The notes below the pieces were generated by a model, which saw only the letters and a program-made list of their open reading frames with translations, ran no database searches and was not told the origin of the DNA. The position numbers were made by a program, and so were the translations under genes. A stretch of DNA of 46,674 bases from JAQVOO01 sp964524755 (GTDB taxonomy: Bacteria > Spirochaetota > Spirochaetia > Sphaerochaetales > Sphaerochaetaceae), in contig CAZGDR010000006.1 in the NCBI GenBank assembly GCA_964524755.1, positions 1 to 46,674 of the forward strand, written 5' to 3'. Shown in pieces: positions 24,497 through 32,869 of this stretch (position 1 is its first letter; each line of letters begins with the position of its first letter).

Positions 24497-24525
24497 TTGA
24501 CCGAGATTACAGAGTATGGTATTTT
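24497..24525 (+). promoter_or_regulatory. Promoter of rpsT
   Basis: TTGACC (24497-24502) and TATTTT (24520-24525) are separated by exactly 17 bases and lie about 70 bases ahead of the rpsT start. Confidence 0.5.
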
Positions 24526-24597
24526 TTGTAGTCGTTGGTTCAGAGATACAAATAATTCCCTTGAACTTATATAATTGAAAACCTTTGGAGGTGATAC

Positions 24598-24870
24598 GTG
24601 TTGAAAAACAGCTCGGCTGCTAAAAGAGAGCGCCAAAATGAGTCAAGAAGACTAAGAAACCGAGAAGCTAAAAGTGCTGTCCGCACTGCAGTTAAGAAGT
24701 TTCAGCTTGCGGCACAAGCAAATGATAAAGAGCTAGCAAAAGAAAAGTTTGATATAGCTATCAAGCTGATTGATACAACTGGTAGCAAGGGTGTTTACCA
24801 TAGCAATACAGTTTCTAGGAAAAAATCACGACTGCATGCGCAATTTAACGCTTTAAATAAAGCTGAGTAA
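24598..24870 (+). CDS. rpsT: 30S ribosomal protein S20
   Basis: The 90-residue, highly basic helical protein has the S20 signature SSAAKRERQNESRRLRNREAKSAVRT and a C-terminal Ser/Lys-rich RKKSRLHAQF segment. It binds 16S rRNA early in 30S assembly. Translation starts at GTG 24598 (strong GGAGG six bases upstream) or at the adjacent TTG 24601; no ATG is available. Rare starts in rpsT are known to be used for autoregulation in E. coli, which may also apply here. Confidence 0.95.
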   Translation: MLKNSSAAKRERQNESRRLRNREAKSAVRTAVKKFQLAAQANDKELAKEKFDIAIKLIDTTGSKGVYHSNTVSRKKSRLHAQFNALNKAE

Positions 24871-24907
24871 TTGTACTGGTAATTTTTATTATATAAGGAG
24901 TAGGTCC

Positions 24908-25225
24908 ATGGCAAATAATAAATTAACAAAAGCTGAGATAATTGATAATATCCAGACGAAACTCGATCTTAATCGTCCTGACGTACATTGTGTTGTAGAC
25001 GAGTTTTTTGAGGAAATTAAACGTGGTTTGGAAGAGGATCGAGTTATTGAACTGCGTGGATTTGGTACGTTTGAAGTTCGAACCAGAAAAGGCCGTGAAA
25101 GAGCTCGCAATCCTAAAACTGGGGAGATCGTCGCAGTTGAAACACATGGCGTGGCGATTTTTAGACCTGGTAAAGAATTGAAAGATTCTGTTTGGGACCT
25201 TCGAGAGCACGAAGGCGATAAGTAA
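24908..25225 (+). CDS. HU/IHF-family DNA-binding protein
   Basis: The 105-residue histone-like protein starts NKLTKAEIIDNIQ. It contains the dimer core VIELRGFGTFEVRTRKGRER, the DNA-binding arm with ARNPKTGE, and the C-terminal FRPGKELKDSV. The short extension RRE-like tail (WDLREHEGDK) goes slightly beyond usual HU length (about 90). It sits between rpsT and lnt, an arrangement I associate with treponemes. It bends and compacts DNA. Confidence 0.95.
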   Translation: MANNKLTKAEIIDNIQTKLDLNRPDVHCVVDEFFEEIKRGLEEDRVIELRGFGTFEVRTRKGRERARNPKTGEIVAVETHGVAIFRPGKELKDSVWDLREHEGDK

Positions 25226-25233
25226 AAAAGGTT

Positions 25234-26874
25234 GTGGATTTAACTCGAAAAAGGGGCTTTGGGACCTACGGCCTAGAAATTTTATTGCTTATTGTTATAG
25301 CATGTATATATTCTTTGGCGTTTCCAGGGTTTCTATCGGATAAAGGATTCGGTGCAATTGCTTTTTTTGCATTGATTCCGTTGTTTTCCATCATTAGGCA
25401 TACGACATGGAAAGCCATTCCTTTTTATGGCTTTTTATTTGGTTTTGCCTTTTATGCTTGTTTTAACTATTGGCTCACCACTTTTCACCCGCTTGCTATC
25501 TTGCTGGTCCCCGTAATTAAGGGTGGAGAGATGGTGATGCTTTTTCTAGCTTTGAAGGCTGGCGATCGTTGGTTTAAACGATATGGCTTTTTTGTACAGT
25601 CACTTATCTGGATTGCATACGCCTACTTGAGCCAATCTTGGTTTGCAGGATACCCCTATGGCACATTAGCTTACGCTACTTATGAATACCTCCCCTTTAT
25701 TCAGATTGCTGAATTTTCAGGTATATGGGGAATTACGTTTGTAATGATTCTTCCACAAGCCTTTTTGGGGCGTTATGTAGCGGATCAATTTACTGGTAAA
25801 AGGGCACCCCTTTTACAAGTAGTAAAGTCTTATCTGCCAATCGTAGTAGGATACGTAGCTCTTCTCGCTTTTGTGTTTATATTTGGATTTGTCACCCTCT
25901 CTTCGTGGCGGACGAAGGAGCCTGACCTTAATTGGCGGGTTGCGACAGTCCAACATAGCGCAGATTCTTGGAAAGGTGGATATACTACCTATAAACGAAA
26001 TTTTAATAACCTGCGGACGATGAGCTTACAAGCTCTCCAAGCCGACCCAGATATGATTCTTTGGTCGGAGACTGCATTTGTACCTTCGGTGCATTGGCAT
26101 ACAACCTATAAAACAGATGAGGCGACAGCAATATTGGTTGATGAGTTTGTTGATTTTGGAAAGTCTCTACCGGTACCACTGCTCACTGGGAATCCTGAAG
26201 GGGTTCTCGATGATGAAAATTTGCCACCCTTAAGACCTGATGGTTCGTGGAATAGAAAAGATTACAATACCGTCATTATGTTTGAAGATGGTGAAATAAA
26301 AAAAACGTATCGCAAACAACACTTAGTCCCTTTCACCGAGCATTTCCCCTATGAAAAACAGCTGCCTTGGTTATATAACCTCTTGCTAGCTAATGATTAT
26401 AATTGGTGGGAAACAGGATATGATCCTGTTGTCTTTGAAACAGCTGAAGGAGTGAGATTTTCAACTCCTATCTGCTTTGAAGATGTCTATGGTTATTTGA
26501 CTGCCGATTTTGTCCGTAATGGAGCCGACGTGATAGTGAACATGACTAACGATAGTTGGTCGGGAGCTGTTTCTGCTGAGATGCAACACCTCGCGATGGC
26601 TGTTTTTCGTTCAATTGAGACACGGAAATCGACAGTACGAGGAACAAACTCAGGAATGACGGCGGTTATTTTACCAACTGGTAGCATAGTTGATCCTATG
26701 GAGCCCTTTACCAAAGGCTGGCACATATATGATGTTCCGGTGTATACTGGAGATAGCGACACCATCTATACCAAACATGACGATGCTGGAGTGCAAGTCA
26801 TTTCATACATCGTAGCAGCTCTTTTGTTGATTGGCGCAGTGGTGCAGTTCGTAAATTGGAAGAAGGAACGGTAG
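25234..26874 (+). CDS. lnt: Apolipoprotein N-acyltransferase
   Basis: Lnt adds the third acyl chain to bacterial lipoproteins at the inner membrane. The 546-residue protein has about six N-terminal membrane helices, a nitrilase-like periplasmic domain and a final C-terminal helix. The catalytic triad is visible as E279 (ILWSETAF), K361 (YRKQHLVPF) and C414 (TPICFEDVYG). Start is GTG at 25234, 8 bases after the HU gene. The next gene begins one base after its stop. It indicates a diderm with triacylated lipoproteins. Confidence 0.94.
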   Translation: MDLTRKRGFGTYGLEILLLIVIACIYSLAFPGFLSDKGFGAIAFFALIPLFSIIRHTTWKAIPFYGFLFGFAFYACFNYWLTTFHPLAILLVPVIKGGEMVMLFLALKAGDRWFKRYGFFVQSLIWIAYAYLSQSWFAGYPYGTLAYATYEYLPFIQIAEFSGIWGITFVMILPQAFLGRYVADQFTGKRAPLLQVVKSYLPIVVGYVALLAFVFIFGFVTLSSWRTKEPDLNWRVATVQHSADSWKGGYTTYKRNFNNLRTMSLQALQADPDMILWSETAFVPSVHWHTTYKTDEATAILVDEFVDFGKSLPVPLLTGNPEGVLDDENLPPLRPDGSWNRKDYNTVIMFEDGEIKKTYRKQHLVPFTEHFPYEKQLPWLYNLLLANDYNWWETGYDPVVFETAEGVRFSTPICFEDVYGYLTADFVRNGADVIVNMTNDSWSGAVSAEMQHLAMAVFRSIETRKSTVRGTNSGMTAVILPTGSIVDPMEPFTKGWHIYDVPVYTGDSDTIYTKHDDAGVQVISYIVAALLLIGAVVQFVNWKKER

Positions 26875-26875
26875 T

Positions 26876-28150
26876 ATGACTCGTAGGTATGTTACGGTTT
26901 CTGTCTTTCTGATTGGAACTGAAATTACCAGAGGCATTATTGCCGATTCGCATGGTCAACTACTTGCTCGAGAGTTGAGCATTATTGGCTATCATATAAA
27001 CCGCATTGTAATCGTTCCTGATGATGGCTCAATTGAACCCATGTTGCGTCAAGCAATAGAAGATTCAGATATCATTTTGCTGACCGGTGGGTTAGGCCCT
27101 ACCAGCGATGATATGACCCGTAATGTAGTTGCTAAGCTAGCGGGTGTAGACTTAGTGCAGGATGCAAGTGCTTTTACAGAACTCTATACACGGATAGGAA
27201 ATCGAATATATGGGGCGAATCAGCGGCAGGTTTGCTTCCCTGAGGGTTTTACAGTAATTGAAAATCCTAAAGGGACAGCTCCAGGATTTTGGGGTGAGAT
27301 TATTACTTCTGAATCAAAATCTGTGCTCTGTTATGCAATGCCCGGACCACCTGTTGAAATGCATGAGATGTTCTATCGTCGTATTTTACCTGAGCTGACC
27401 CAATTATCGGGACACGATGATACCGAAGTAAGTGAATATTCTTGTTTTCTTACACCGGAATCAAAACTGGAAGAAGTGTGTGGTGAAAGTGTTGTCGATG
27501 GTATTCAGTGGGGAACTCGTGTGCAAGAACACCGAATTAGCCTATACCTGCATGGAGGAACAGAAGATTCTCGGCAGGAGATGGCTCAGAATATCGGCAA
27601 AAAGCTTGGGTTTGGACTTCTGGTGACGGGAGATATCGAGGGCGCCGACTTGTTAAGCGACTTCTTGGTGCAACACGAGATTCAGATGGTTTGCGCAGAG
27701 TCTTGTACTGGAGGGTTGGTGAGTAAATTGATGACCGACTCAGATGGGAGCTCAACTTGGTTTTGGGGAGGTGTGGTCTCCTATGCCAATGAGGCCAAAG
27801 AGCATGTGCTGGGAGTTGCTGCTAAAACCCTTGAAGAACATGGAGCTGTATCAGGTGAGACGGTGATTGAGATGGCACAAGGATTATTGCGTCTGGCACA
27901 GGCCAACTTTTCTGTTTCGGTTTCCGGTATTGCCGGGAGGGGTGGAGGAACAGAGGAGAAACCGGTAGGAACAGTATGGTTTGGTTTTTCCTCATCTACA
28001 GCACCTTCGGTTGCAGTTAAGTTAAAATTTAGCTCTTATGGAAGAGCGTCAGTGCGTCGACGAGCGGCCTTAGCGGCGATCTTGCTTAGTTATTTCTACC
28101 TTAAAGGGGCTGATTTGCTTGACATCGTCGGCACGTGGCAATATATTTAG
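26876..28150 (+). CDS. cinA: CinA-family protein (MoCF-like domain plus PncC nicotinamide-nucleotide amidase domain)
   Basis: The 424-residue two-domain protein has an N-terminal molybdopterin-binding-like domain (VFLIGTEITRGIIADSHG, LTGGLGPTSDDMTR) and a C-terminal PncC-like amidase domain from about 262 (CAESCTGGLVSKL, SVSGIAGRGGGTEEKPVGTV). CinA proteins take part in pyridine-nucleotide salvage, cleaving ADP-ribose and deamidating NMN, and are competence-linked in some species. In the usual SGIAGPGGG loop, Pro is Arg here. The ATG follows the lnt stop by one base. Confidence 0.9.
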   Translation: MTRRYVTVSVFLIGTEITRGIIADSHGQLLARELSIIGYHINRIVIVPDDGSIEPMLRQAIEDSDIILLTGGLGPTSDDMTRNVVAKLAGVDLVQDASAFTELYTRIGNRIYGANQRQVCFPEGFTVIENPKGTAPGFWGEIITSESKSVLCYAMPGPPVEMHEMFYRRILPELTQLSGHDDTEVSEYSCFLTPESKLEEVCGESVVDGIQWGTRVQEHRISLYLHGGTEDSRQEMAQNIGKKLGFGLLVTGDIEGADLLSDFLVQHEIQMVCAESCTGGLVSKLMTDSDGSSTWFWGGVVSYANEAKEHVLGVAAKTLEEHGAVSGETVIEMAQGLLRLAQANFSVSVSGIAGRGGGTEEKPVGTVWFGFSSSTAPSVAVKLKFSSYGRASVRRRAALAAILLSYFYLKGADLLDIVGTWQYI

Positions 28151-28270
28151 AGTATCACGTGGGATTGCTTTTTACCTACCCATATAAAAAAAGCTCCTGC
28201 GAAATCATACAAAAAGATAATGTATATATCATTTCACCTACGTGTGAATTCGATTCTTTGGAGATTAATA

Positions 28271-30070
28271 ATGACATCAGAATATGAAAATGGGCCCGAT
28301 TTATTCGCGCCTACTCCTGAACAGGGAGCAGAGACATTAGGGGGGCAGAAGACACCTAAGCGTGTCGTACGCCGCCGTGCGGAGGATCCTGCAGCTCAGG
28401 TCGTGGTTAAGGTGAAACAGGCTGAGCCAGCCTCGAAAGAACCGATTGTTGGAGAGACTCCTAAAGGAGATCCAAGTACCAAGCCAGCACCAAAAAAACG
28501 GGGACGTCCTCCTCGGAAGGCAAAAGAAGCGGAAGAGAAGGATGCAAAGAAAACGGTTGTACCGAAACCTGTAGAACCGACTCCGGTGGCTTCTACACAA
28601 CCGAAAACACCATCGAGAAGCGCCGCTAGTTCTTATCCTTCCCGCCAGCAGACTCCCAGAAACCACCAGCAGAGTAATAAACAAGGTGGACGACAAAAAC
28701 CAAATCATCAAAAAAATAATTATCAAAACCGTCAGAGTAATCGCTCGGTTGCCCACGTCGAAGATACCCCAGTAGAGATTTATGTGGAAGATCCTCAAGC
28801 GTCACGATTGACAGTTAATGATCTCACCGTCATGACGTTGCCAGCATTGCGGCAACGGGCCATGGATTTTAATATTAATAAAGAAGTTATGCTCGATTTA
28901 AAACGACAGGAACTTATTGTTGAAATTTTAAAATCACATGCTGCGCAAGGGGGAGTGATCATGGCTTACGGGGCCTTGGAAGTACTTCCTGATGGATATG
29001 GTTTTCTCCGTTCCCCACAGAATAATTATATTAGTGGACCAGAAGATATCTATGTATCTATTTCGCAGATTAAGATGTTAAGTTTGAAAACAGGTGATAC
29101 CGTGGAAGGTCAAATTAGACCGCCACGTGATGCTGAACGCTATTTTGCAATGATTAAAGTACATACGATTAACTTTGATGCACCTGATGTTGCCCGTACA
29201 CGTGCTAATTTTGATTCACTTACCCCCTTATATCCCGATTCTCGATTAAATCTTGAGACGGAAGAAGGTGATATTTCTACGCGAATTATCAATTTATTCA
29301 GTCCGATAGGGAAAGGGCAACGAGGTCTTATCGTATCACCTCCACGGGCAGGTAAAACTATTCTGATGCAGAAGATTGCGAATGCTATTTCTACCAATCA
29401 TCCAGAAATATTTCTCATGGTGTTGCTTATTGATGAACGACCAGAAGAAGTTACTGATATGCGACGTACTGTTAAAGGTGAAGTCATTGCGTCAACGTTT
29501 GATGAACAGGCCACACGGCACGTTGCTGTTGCTGAAATGGTACTTGAAAAAGCAAAACGGTTGGTTGAACATAAACGCGATGTTGTTATTCTACTAGATA
29601 ATATTACGCGACTTGCCCGTGCCTACAACCAAACGGTCCCCGCTTCTGGTAAAATTCTTTCGGGTGGTGTCGATTCAAACGCGCTCCACAAGCCTAAACG
29701 CTTTCTGGGTGCTGCCCGTAATATTGAGCATGGTGGTAGTCTTACTATTATCGCATCAGCTTTGATTGAGACAGGGTCACGTATGGACGAAGTAATCTTT
29801 GAAGAGTTCAAAGGAACTGGAAACAATGAGATAGTCTTAGACCGTAGAATGGCCGAAAGAAGGCTGTACCCAGCTATTAATATCAAGAAATCGGGGACAA
29901 GACGTGAAGACTTATTGTTAACACAAGAAGAGACTGCCAAGATTTGGGCACTCCGAAATGCAATCAATCCGATGGAAGATATTGAAATGACAGAGCTGCT
30001 CATTGACAAAATGAAGAAAACAAAGAATAATGAAGCGTTTTTACGTTCCATGAACACTGGAGCAGTGTAA
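28271..30070 (+). CDS. rho: Transcription termination factor Rho with a long basic N-terminal extension
   Basis: Rho is the hexameric RNA-dependent ATPase that ends transcription. From the ATG at 28271 (GGAG upstream) it has 599 residues against about 420 in E. coli. The extra length is a low-complexity Pro/Lys/Arg/Gln/Asn-rich region (about 1-175). Then follow the N-terminal helical and OSB RNA-binding domains (YGALEVLPDGYGFLRSP), Walker A SPPRAGKT (about 356-363), LIDERPEEVTDMRR, the Q/R loops (LDNITRLARAYN) and TRREDLLL. An upstream in-frame start at 28220 is less likely. Rho with basic extensions occurs in several phyla and may broaden RNA binding. Confidence 0.95.
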   Translation: MTSEYENGPDLFAPTPEQGAETLGGQKTPKRVVRRRAEDPAAQVVVKVKQAEPASKEPIVGETPKGDPSTKPAPKKRGRPPRKAKEAEEKDAKKTVVPKPVEPTPVASTQPKTPSRSAASSYPSRQQTPRNHQQSNKQGGRQKPNHQKNNYQNRQSNRSVAHVEDTPVEIYVEDPQASRLTVNDLTVMTLPALRQRAMDFNINKEVMLDLKRQELIVEILKSHAAQGGVIMAYGALEVLPDGYGFLRSPQNNYISGPEDIYVSISQIKMLSLKTGDTVEGQIRPPRDAERYFAMIKVHTINFDAPDVARTRANFDSLTPLYPDSRLNLETEEGDISTRIINLFSPIGKGQRGLIVSPPRAGKTILMQKIANAISTNHPEIFLMVLLIDERPEEVTDMRRTVKGEVIASTFDEQATRHVAVAEMVLEKAKRLVEHKRDVVILLDNITRLARAYNQTVPASGKILSGGVDSNALHKPKRFLGAARNIEHGGSLTIIASALIETGSRMDEVIFEEFKGTGNNEIVLDRRMAERRLYPAINIKKSGTRREDLLLTQEETAKIWALRNAINPMEDIEMTELLIDKMKKTKNNEAFLRSMNTGAV

Positions 30071-30093
30071 CGGGACGAACAAATAGAAGTCAT

Positions 30094-30124
30094 CCTTCTG
30101 TCAAGGTATAACCGTAGCAGAAGG
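30094..30124 (+). promoter_or_regulatory. Leader hairpin between rho and rpmE
   Basis: CCTTCTG (30094-30100) pairs perfectly with CAGAAGG (30118-30124). It lies about 30 bases ahead of the rpmE start, with no T run. It could be a ribosomal-protein leader or an mRNA-processing site. Confidence 0.4.
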
Positions 30125-30152
30125 TAGCAGTATAGGCATTGGAGGCATAGAC

Positions 30153-30359
30153 ATGAAAAAGGGTATTCATCCCAAATATGAATTAACAGAGGTTACCTGC
30201 GCTTGCGGGAATGTATTTACTACTAAATCTACCGTTAAAAATCTTGATATTGAAATTTGCAGTGCTTGTCACCCATTTTTTACCGGTACTCAGAAGCTGG
30301 TTGATACAACTGGTCGCGTAGAACGCTTTAAGAAGAGATACGGTCTTTCCGATAAATAA
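30153..30359 (+). CDS. rpmE: 50S ribosomal protein L31 (zinc-binding type)
   Basis: The 68-residue protein begins MKKGIHPKYE and has four cysteines, C16, C18, C36 and C39, as in the zinc-ribbon (C+) form of L31. TTGRVERFKKRYG near the end is typical. Organisms with Zur often have a second, cysteine-free L31 for zinc shortage; none is seen here. GGAGG precedes the ATG, and an intrinsic terminator follows. Confidence 0.96.
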   Translation: MKKGIHPKYELTEVTCACGNVFTTKSTVKNLDIEICSACHPFFTGTQKLVDTTGRVERFKKRYGLSDK

Positions 30360-30389
30360 AGATTTTAAAATTGGTTGTCCGGAAATTAG

Positions 30390-30417
30390 CCGCTTCGTTG
30401 ACCGAAGCGGTTTTTTA
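30390..30417 (+). terminator. Intrinsic terminator after rpmE
   Basis: CCGCTTCG (30390-30397) pairs perfectly with CGAAGCGG (30403-30410) across a 5-base loop, followed directly by TTTTTT. It is the clearest terminator in the window and ends the rho-rpmE unit. Confidence 0.9.
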
Positions 30418-30464
30418 TTGCATTCTACAGGTTGATGGCCTAATATTACGACATAAAGGAACAT

Positions 30465-31622
30465 ATGAAACAGATAACGGAACTCCATCAACTTGAACAC
30501 GAAGAAAAAGCCAAACTTGTGGTGACAGTGCCTGGTGTGTATACGTTTTTGGGAGAATTTGCCGATTATTGCAAAGGCTTCACACTGTGCGGAGCTGCTC
30601 CCGTTGTTTTGAAAGTAGCCATTTCTCCACGCACGGATCAAAGTGTGCGTCTATTTATGGCTCCGATGAAAGACCGAAAACGGTTTAATATACAAAACAT
30701 TAAATTTAGGCGTGAAGATCGCTGGGCTAATTTTGTAAAAGGGATAGTCTCGGTTCTTAATGGACGCGGGTTTGCCACACAGGCTTTTAATCTGACGCTC
30801 TCTGGGAATCTACTCTCCAAAGATGGCCCCATGGTGAACTCAGCTATAGCGTTGGGGGTAACCCTTGCTCTGTGTGAATTACATGATCACCCTTTAACAG
30901 TTGAGGATTGTGCGGCGATTGGCTATTCAGCCCTCTCTACATTTGCCAATGAAGATTGTCGTTTAGTTATGTTTCTAGCTATGTTGCAAGTTCGCCCTGA
31001 TTCCTTATTACTCTACGATATTCAGCATCTTACTTTTGAGCGAATTCCCTATGATAACTTAGATGAATCAATTGTGGCATTAATCGTAGAGAGCCGGATT
31101 TCTCCGCATGCTTTACGGGAGGAATTATCTATTCGACGCAAAGAGAGTAAATTAGCTTTTGCACGTTTGCGAGAAGTGTTTCCTTCAGGATTAATTCGAG
31201 ATATTTCAGAGCAGGATATTAAGGAATCGATTGGGTTGCTTAGTGAAGAAGAAAAGAGAATCTGCCTGTATGTGTTAGCTGAAAGCAAATTAGCAAAGGA
31301 AGGAGCCCGTCTGCTTGCACAAAAAGATATGGTGATGTATGGTAGGGTTCTGAGCAGGGTGCAGGCAGGATTACGAGATGTTTTCGAGGTTACCTGTCCG
31401 GAAATCGATTGGCTGACCAAACGTGCAACCGAGTTACATGGTTGCCTTGGAGCGACGATGATTACCACCGGTTCAAGCGGAACCATCCTTGTATTGCTTT
31501 CACGAGAATCCATTGCTCTGTATATTACCCGAATGGAGGAATACGAGCATATCTTTGGTTTTAAACCTATCTGGAAACCCTATAATCCAGTAGAGGGACA
31601 TAAGATACACTCATATCGCTAA
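30465..31622 (+). CDS. Galactokinase-like GHMP-family protein lacking catalytic residues
   Basis: The 385-residue product aligns by eye with galactokinase: VPGVYTFLGEFADY corresponds to APGRVNLIGEHTDY, and DSLLLYDIQHLTFERIP to the GalK segment after the active site. Key residues are changed. The N-terminal Arg is V25, the His is F32, the Gly/Ser-rich ATP loop (GLSSSA) is absent (NLLSKDGPMVNSA instead), the catalytic Asp of CGxMDQ is M169, and the last GHMP motif reads TTGSSGT. It is full length with a good AAAGGA site, so it is maintained but probably not a galactokinase. A ligand-sensing or other pseudokinase role is possible. It is coupled to surE (TAATG). Confidence 0.7.
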   Translation: MKQITELHQLEHEEKAKLVVTVPGVYTFLGEFADYCKGFTLCGAAPVVLKVAISPRTDQSVRLFMAPMKDRKRFNIQNIKFRREDRWANFVKGIVSVLNGRGFATQAFNLTLSGNLLSKDGPMVNSAIALGVTLALCELHDHPLTVEDCAAIGYSALSTFANEDCRLVMFLAMLQVRPDSLLLYDIQHLTFERIPYDNLDESIVALIVESRISPHALREELSIRRKESKLAFARLREVFPSGLIRDISEQDIKESIGLLSEEEKRICLYVLAESKLAKEGARLLAQKDMVMYGRVLSRVQAGLRDVFEVTCPEIDWLTKRATELHGCLGATMITTGSSGTILVLLSRESIALYITRMEEYEHIFGFKPIWKPYNPVEGHKIHSYR

Positions 31623-32455
31623 TGATTATACTAATAACAAATGATGATGGTTACCAAGCCGATGGAATTACTATATTAGAAACAGTGCTTGCTGAAGCTG
31701 GTCACGAGGTGTGGTTGTGTGCCCCCAGTGATGAACGCAGTGCTCAATCCCATGCTATGACGTTTCAGGGTAAAGTCCGTTTTGTTCGATATGATGCTAA
31801 GCATTATCACTGCAGTGGGACCCCCGCAGACTGCATCCTCTATGGTCTCGGTGGTAAAGCTGTTCCAGTTGTACCTGATGTGGTTATTTCAGGGATTAAT
31901 CATGGCTATAATGCAAGTACCGATATCCTCTATTCTGGGACAGTTGGAGCAGCTAGTGAGGCCGCTCTTAGAGGCTTTCCTGCCATTGCCATTTCTGCAC
32001 GCAAAGATCGTGAAACTGGCAGGTTTCCTTTTAAGGAAGCCGCTACATTTTTAGCTGAAAATTTAGAGCATTTAGTTCCGTTATGTAATCATGAAGTTAT
32101 CTTGAATATTAATGTTCCTCCTGTCCCTAATGGCCAGTGGAGGGTCGGTGAAGTTGGCCAACTGGATTATTTTGATCTTGTTGAAAGCAGTTCAACCAAG
32201 AAGTCGACCTCATACGATGTCTCTTCATCAAAAATAGGACTGGCCTATGGTGATGATGCTAACGGCGTGGCTATTGGCGATGAAGTGACCTTTTCACTCC
32301 GTCATGAAGTTCCGCCTGAATTACGACATGCTAATGCTAAAGCCGATTATCTTCTATTGAGTGAGGGGTTTATTTCAGTAACCCCTTTGGTTGTGCATCC
32401 AGTTGTGGATAGACCAACTGCAAAAACCTTAACTCAATTGCAAGAAGGAGTTTAA
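31622..32455 (+). CDS. surE: 5'/3'-nucleotidase SurE
   Basis: The 277-residue acid phosphatase removes phosphate from nucleoside monophosphates. It begins with the metal-binding TNDDGYQADGI and has the loop PSDERSAQSHAMT, the CSGTPADC segment and the ISGINHGYNASTDILYSGTVGAA motif carrying the Asn ligand and catalytic-site residues. Length is within the family range. Its ATG overlaps the stop of the galactokinase-like gene, so the two are made together. Confidence 0.95.
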   Translation: MIILITNDDGYQADGITILETVLAEAGHEVWLCAPSDERSAQSHAMTFQGKVRFVRYDAKHYHCSGTPADCILYGLGGKAVPVVPDVVISGINHGYNASTDILYSGTVGAASEAALRGFPAIAISARKDRETGRFPFKEAATFLAENLEHLVPLCNHEVILNINVPPVPNGQWRVGEVGQLDYFDLVESSSTKKSTSYDVSSSKIGLAYGDDANGVAIGDEVTFSLRHEVPPELRHANAKADYLLLSEGFISVTPLVVHPVVDRPTAKTLTQLQEGV

Positions 32456-32459
32456 GGTA

Positions 32460-32819
32460 ATGAAGGGAATCTCTTCAACTTGGGAAGAAAAATGTTCTCG
32501 TTGCGGCCTTTGCTGTCATGAGAAGGTTATTATAGGCTCTCAAGTTATATATAATCTTGACGCTTACTGTGAATACTATGATCCCAAGACTCACCAATGT
32601 ACTATATATCTAGAGCGTTTAGAACGGAATTCACGTTGTCGACGTATTACCCGTTTTAGAGCTATGTTTGCCTCGTATTTGCCCGAGACTTGTGCGTATG
32701 TTCAATGGGCACGTTCCCACCATTTACGTTTCGCGATTCCTCGTCACATCCGGTTTGCGCGTAATAGCCTCGGAGCTGCTGACGATGAAGACTCCTCTGC
32801 CTCTCTCAATTCACTGTAA
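32460..32819 (+). CDS. YkgJ-like cysteine-cluster protein
   Basis: The 119-residue protein has eight cysteines: the CSRCGLCC motif (C12, C15, C18, C19) and C37, C47, C60 and C78. This is the pattern of the YkgJ/UPF0153 cysteine-cluster family, thought to bind iron-sulphur or zinc, with unknown function. It begins 4 bases after surE and ends 50 bases ahead of nifS, so it may belong to the same transcript as the Fe-S assembly genes and help with, or receive, clusters. The C-terminal part is polar and probably disordered. Confidence 0.75.
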   Translation: MKGISSTWEEKCSRCGLCCHEKVIIGSQVIYNLDAYCEYYDPKTHQCTIYLERLERNSRCRRITRFRAMFASYLPETCAYVQWARSHHLRFAIPRHIRFARNSLGAADDEDSSASLNSL

Positions 32820-32869
32820 TGACTTGACTGTGGAGCTAAGCCTCCGTATTTTTCTTAGAGAGAAGGTAA

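Noticed and set aside
28337..28798. 153-codon minus-strand ORF opposite the N-terminal part of rho
   Set aside because: It is a shadow of the Lys/Arg/Pro-rich Rho extension, giving Phe/Leu/Arg-rich low-complexity sequence with no start signal.
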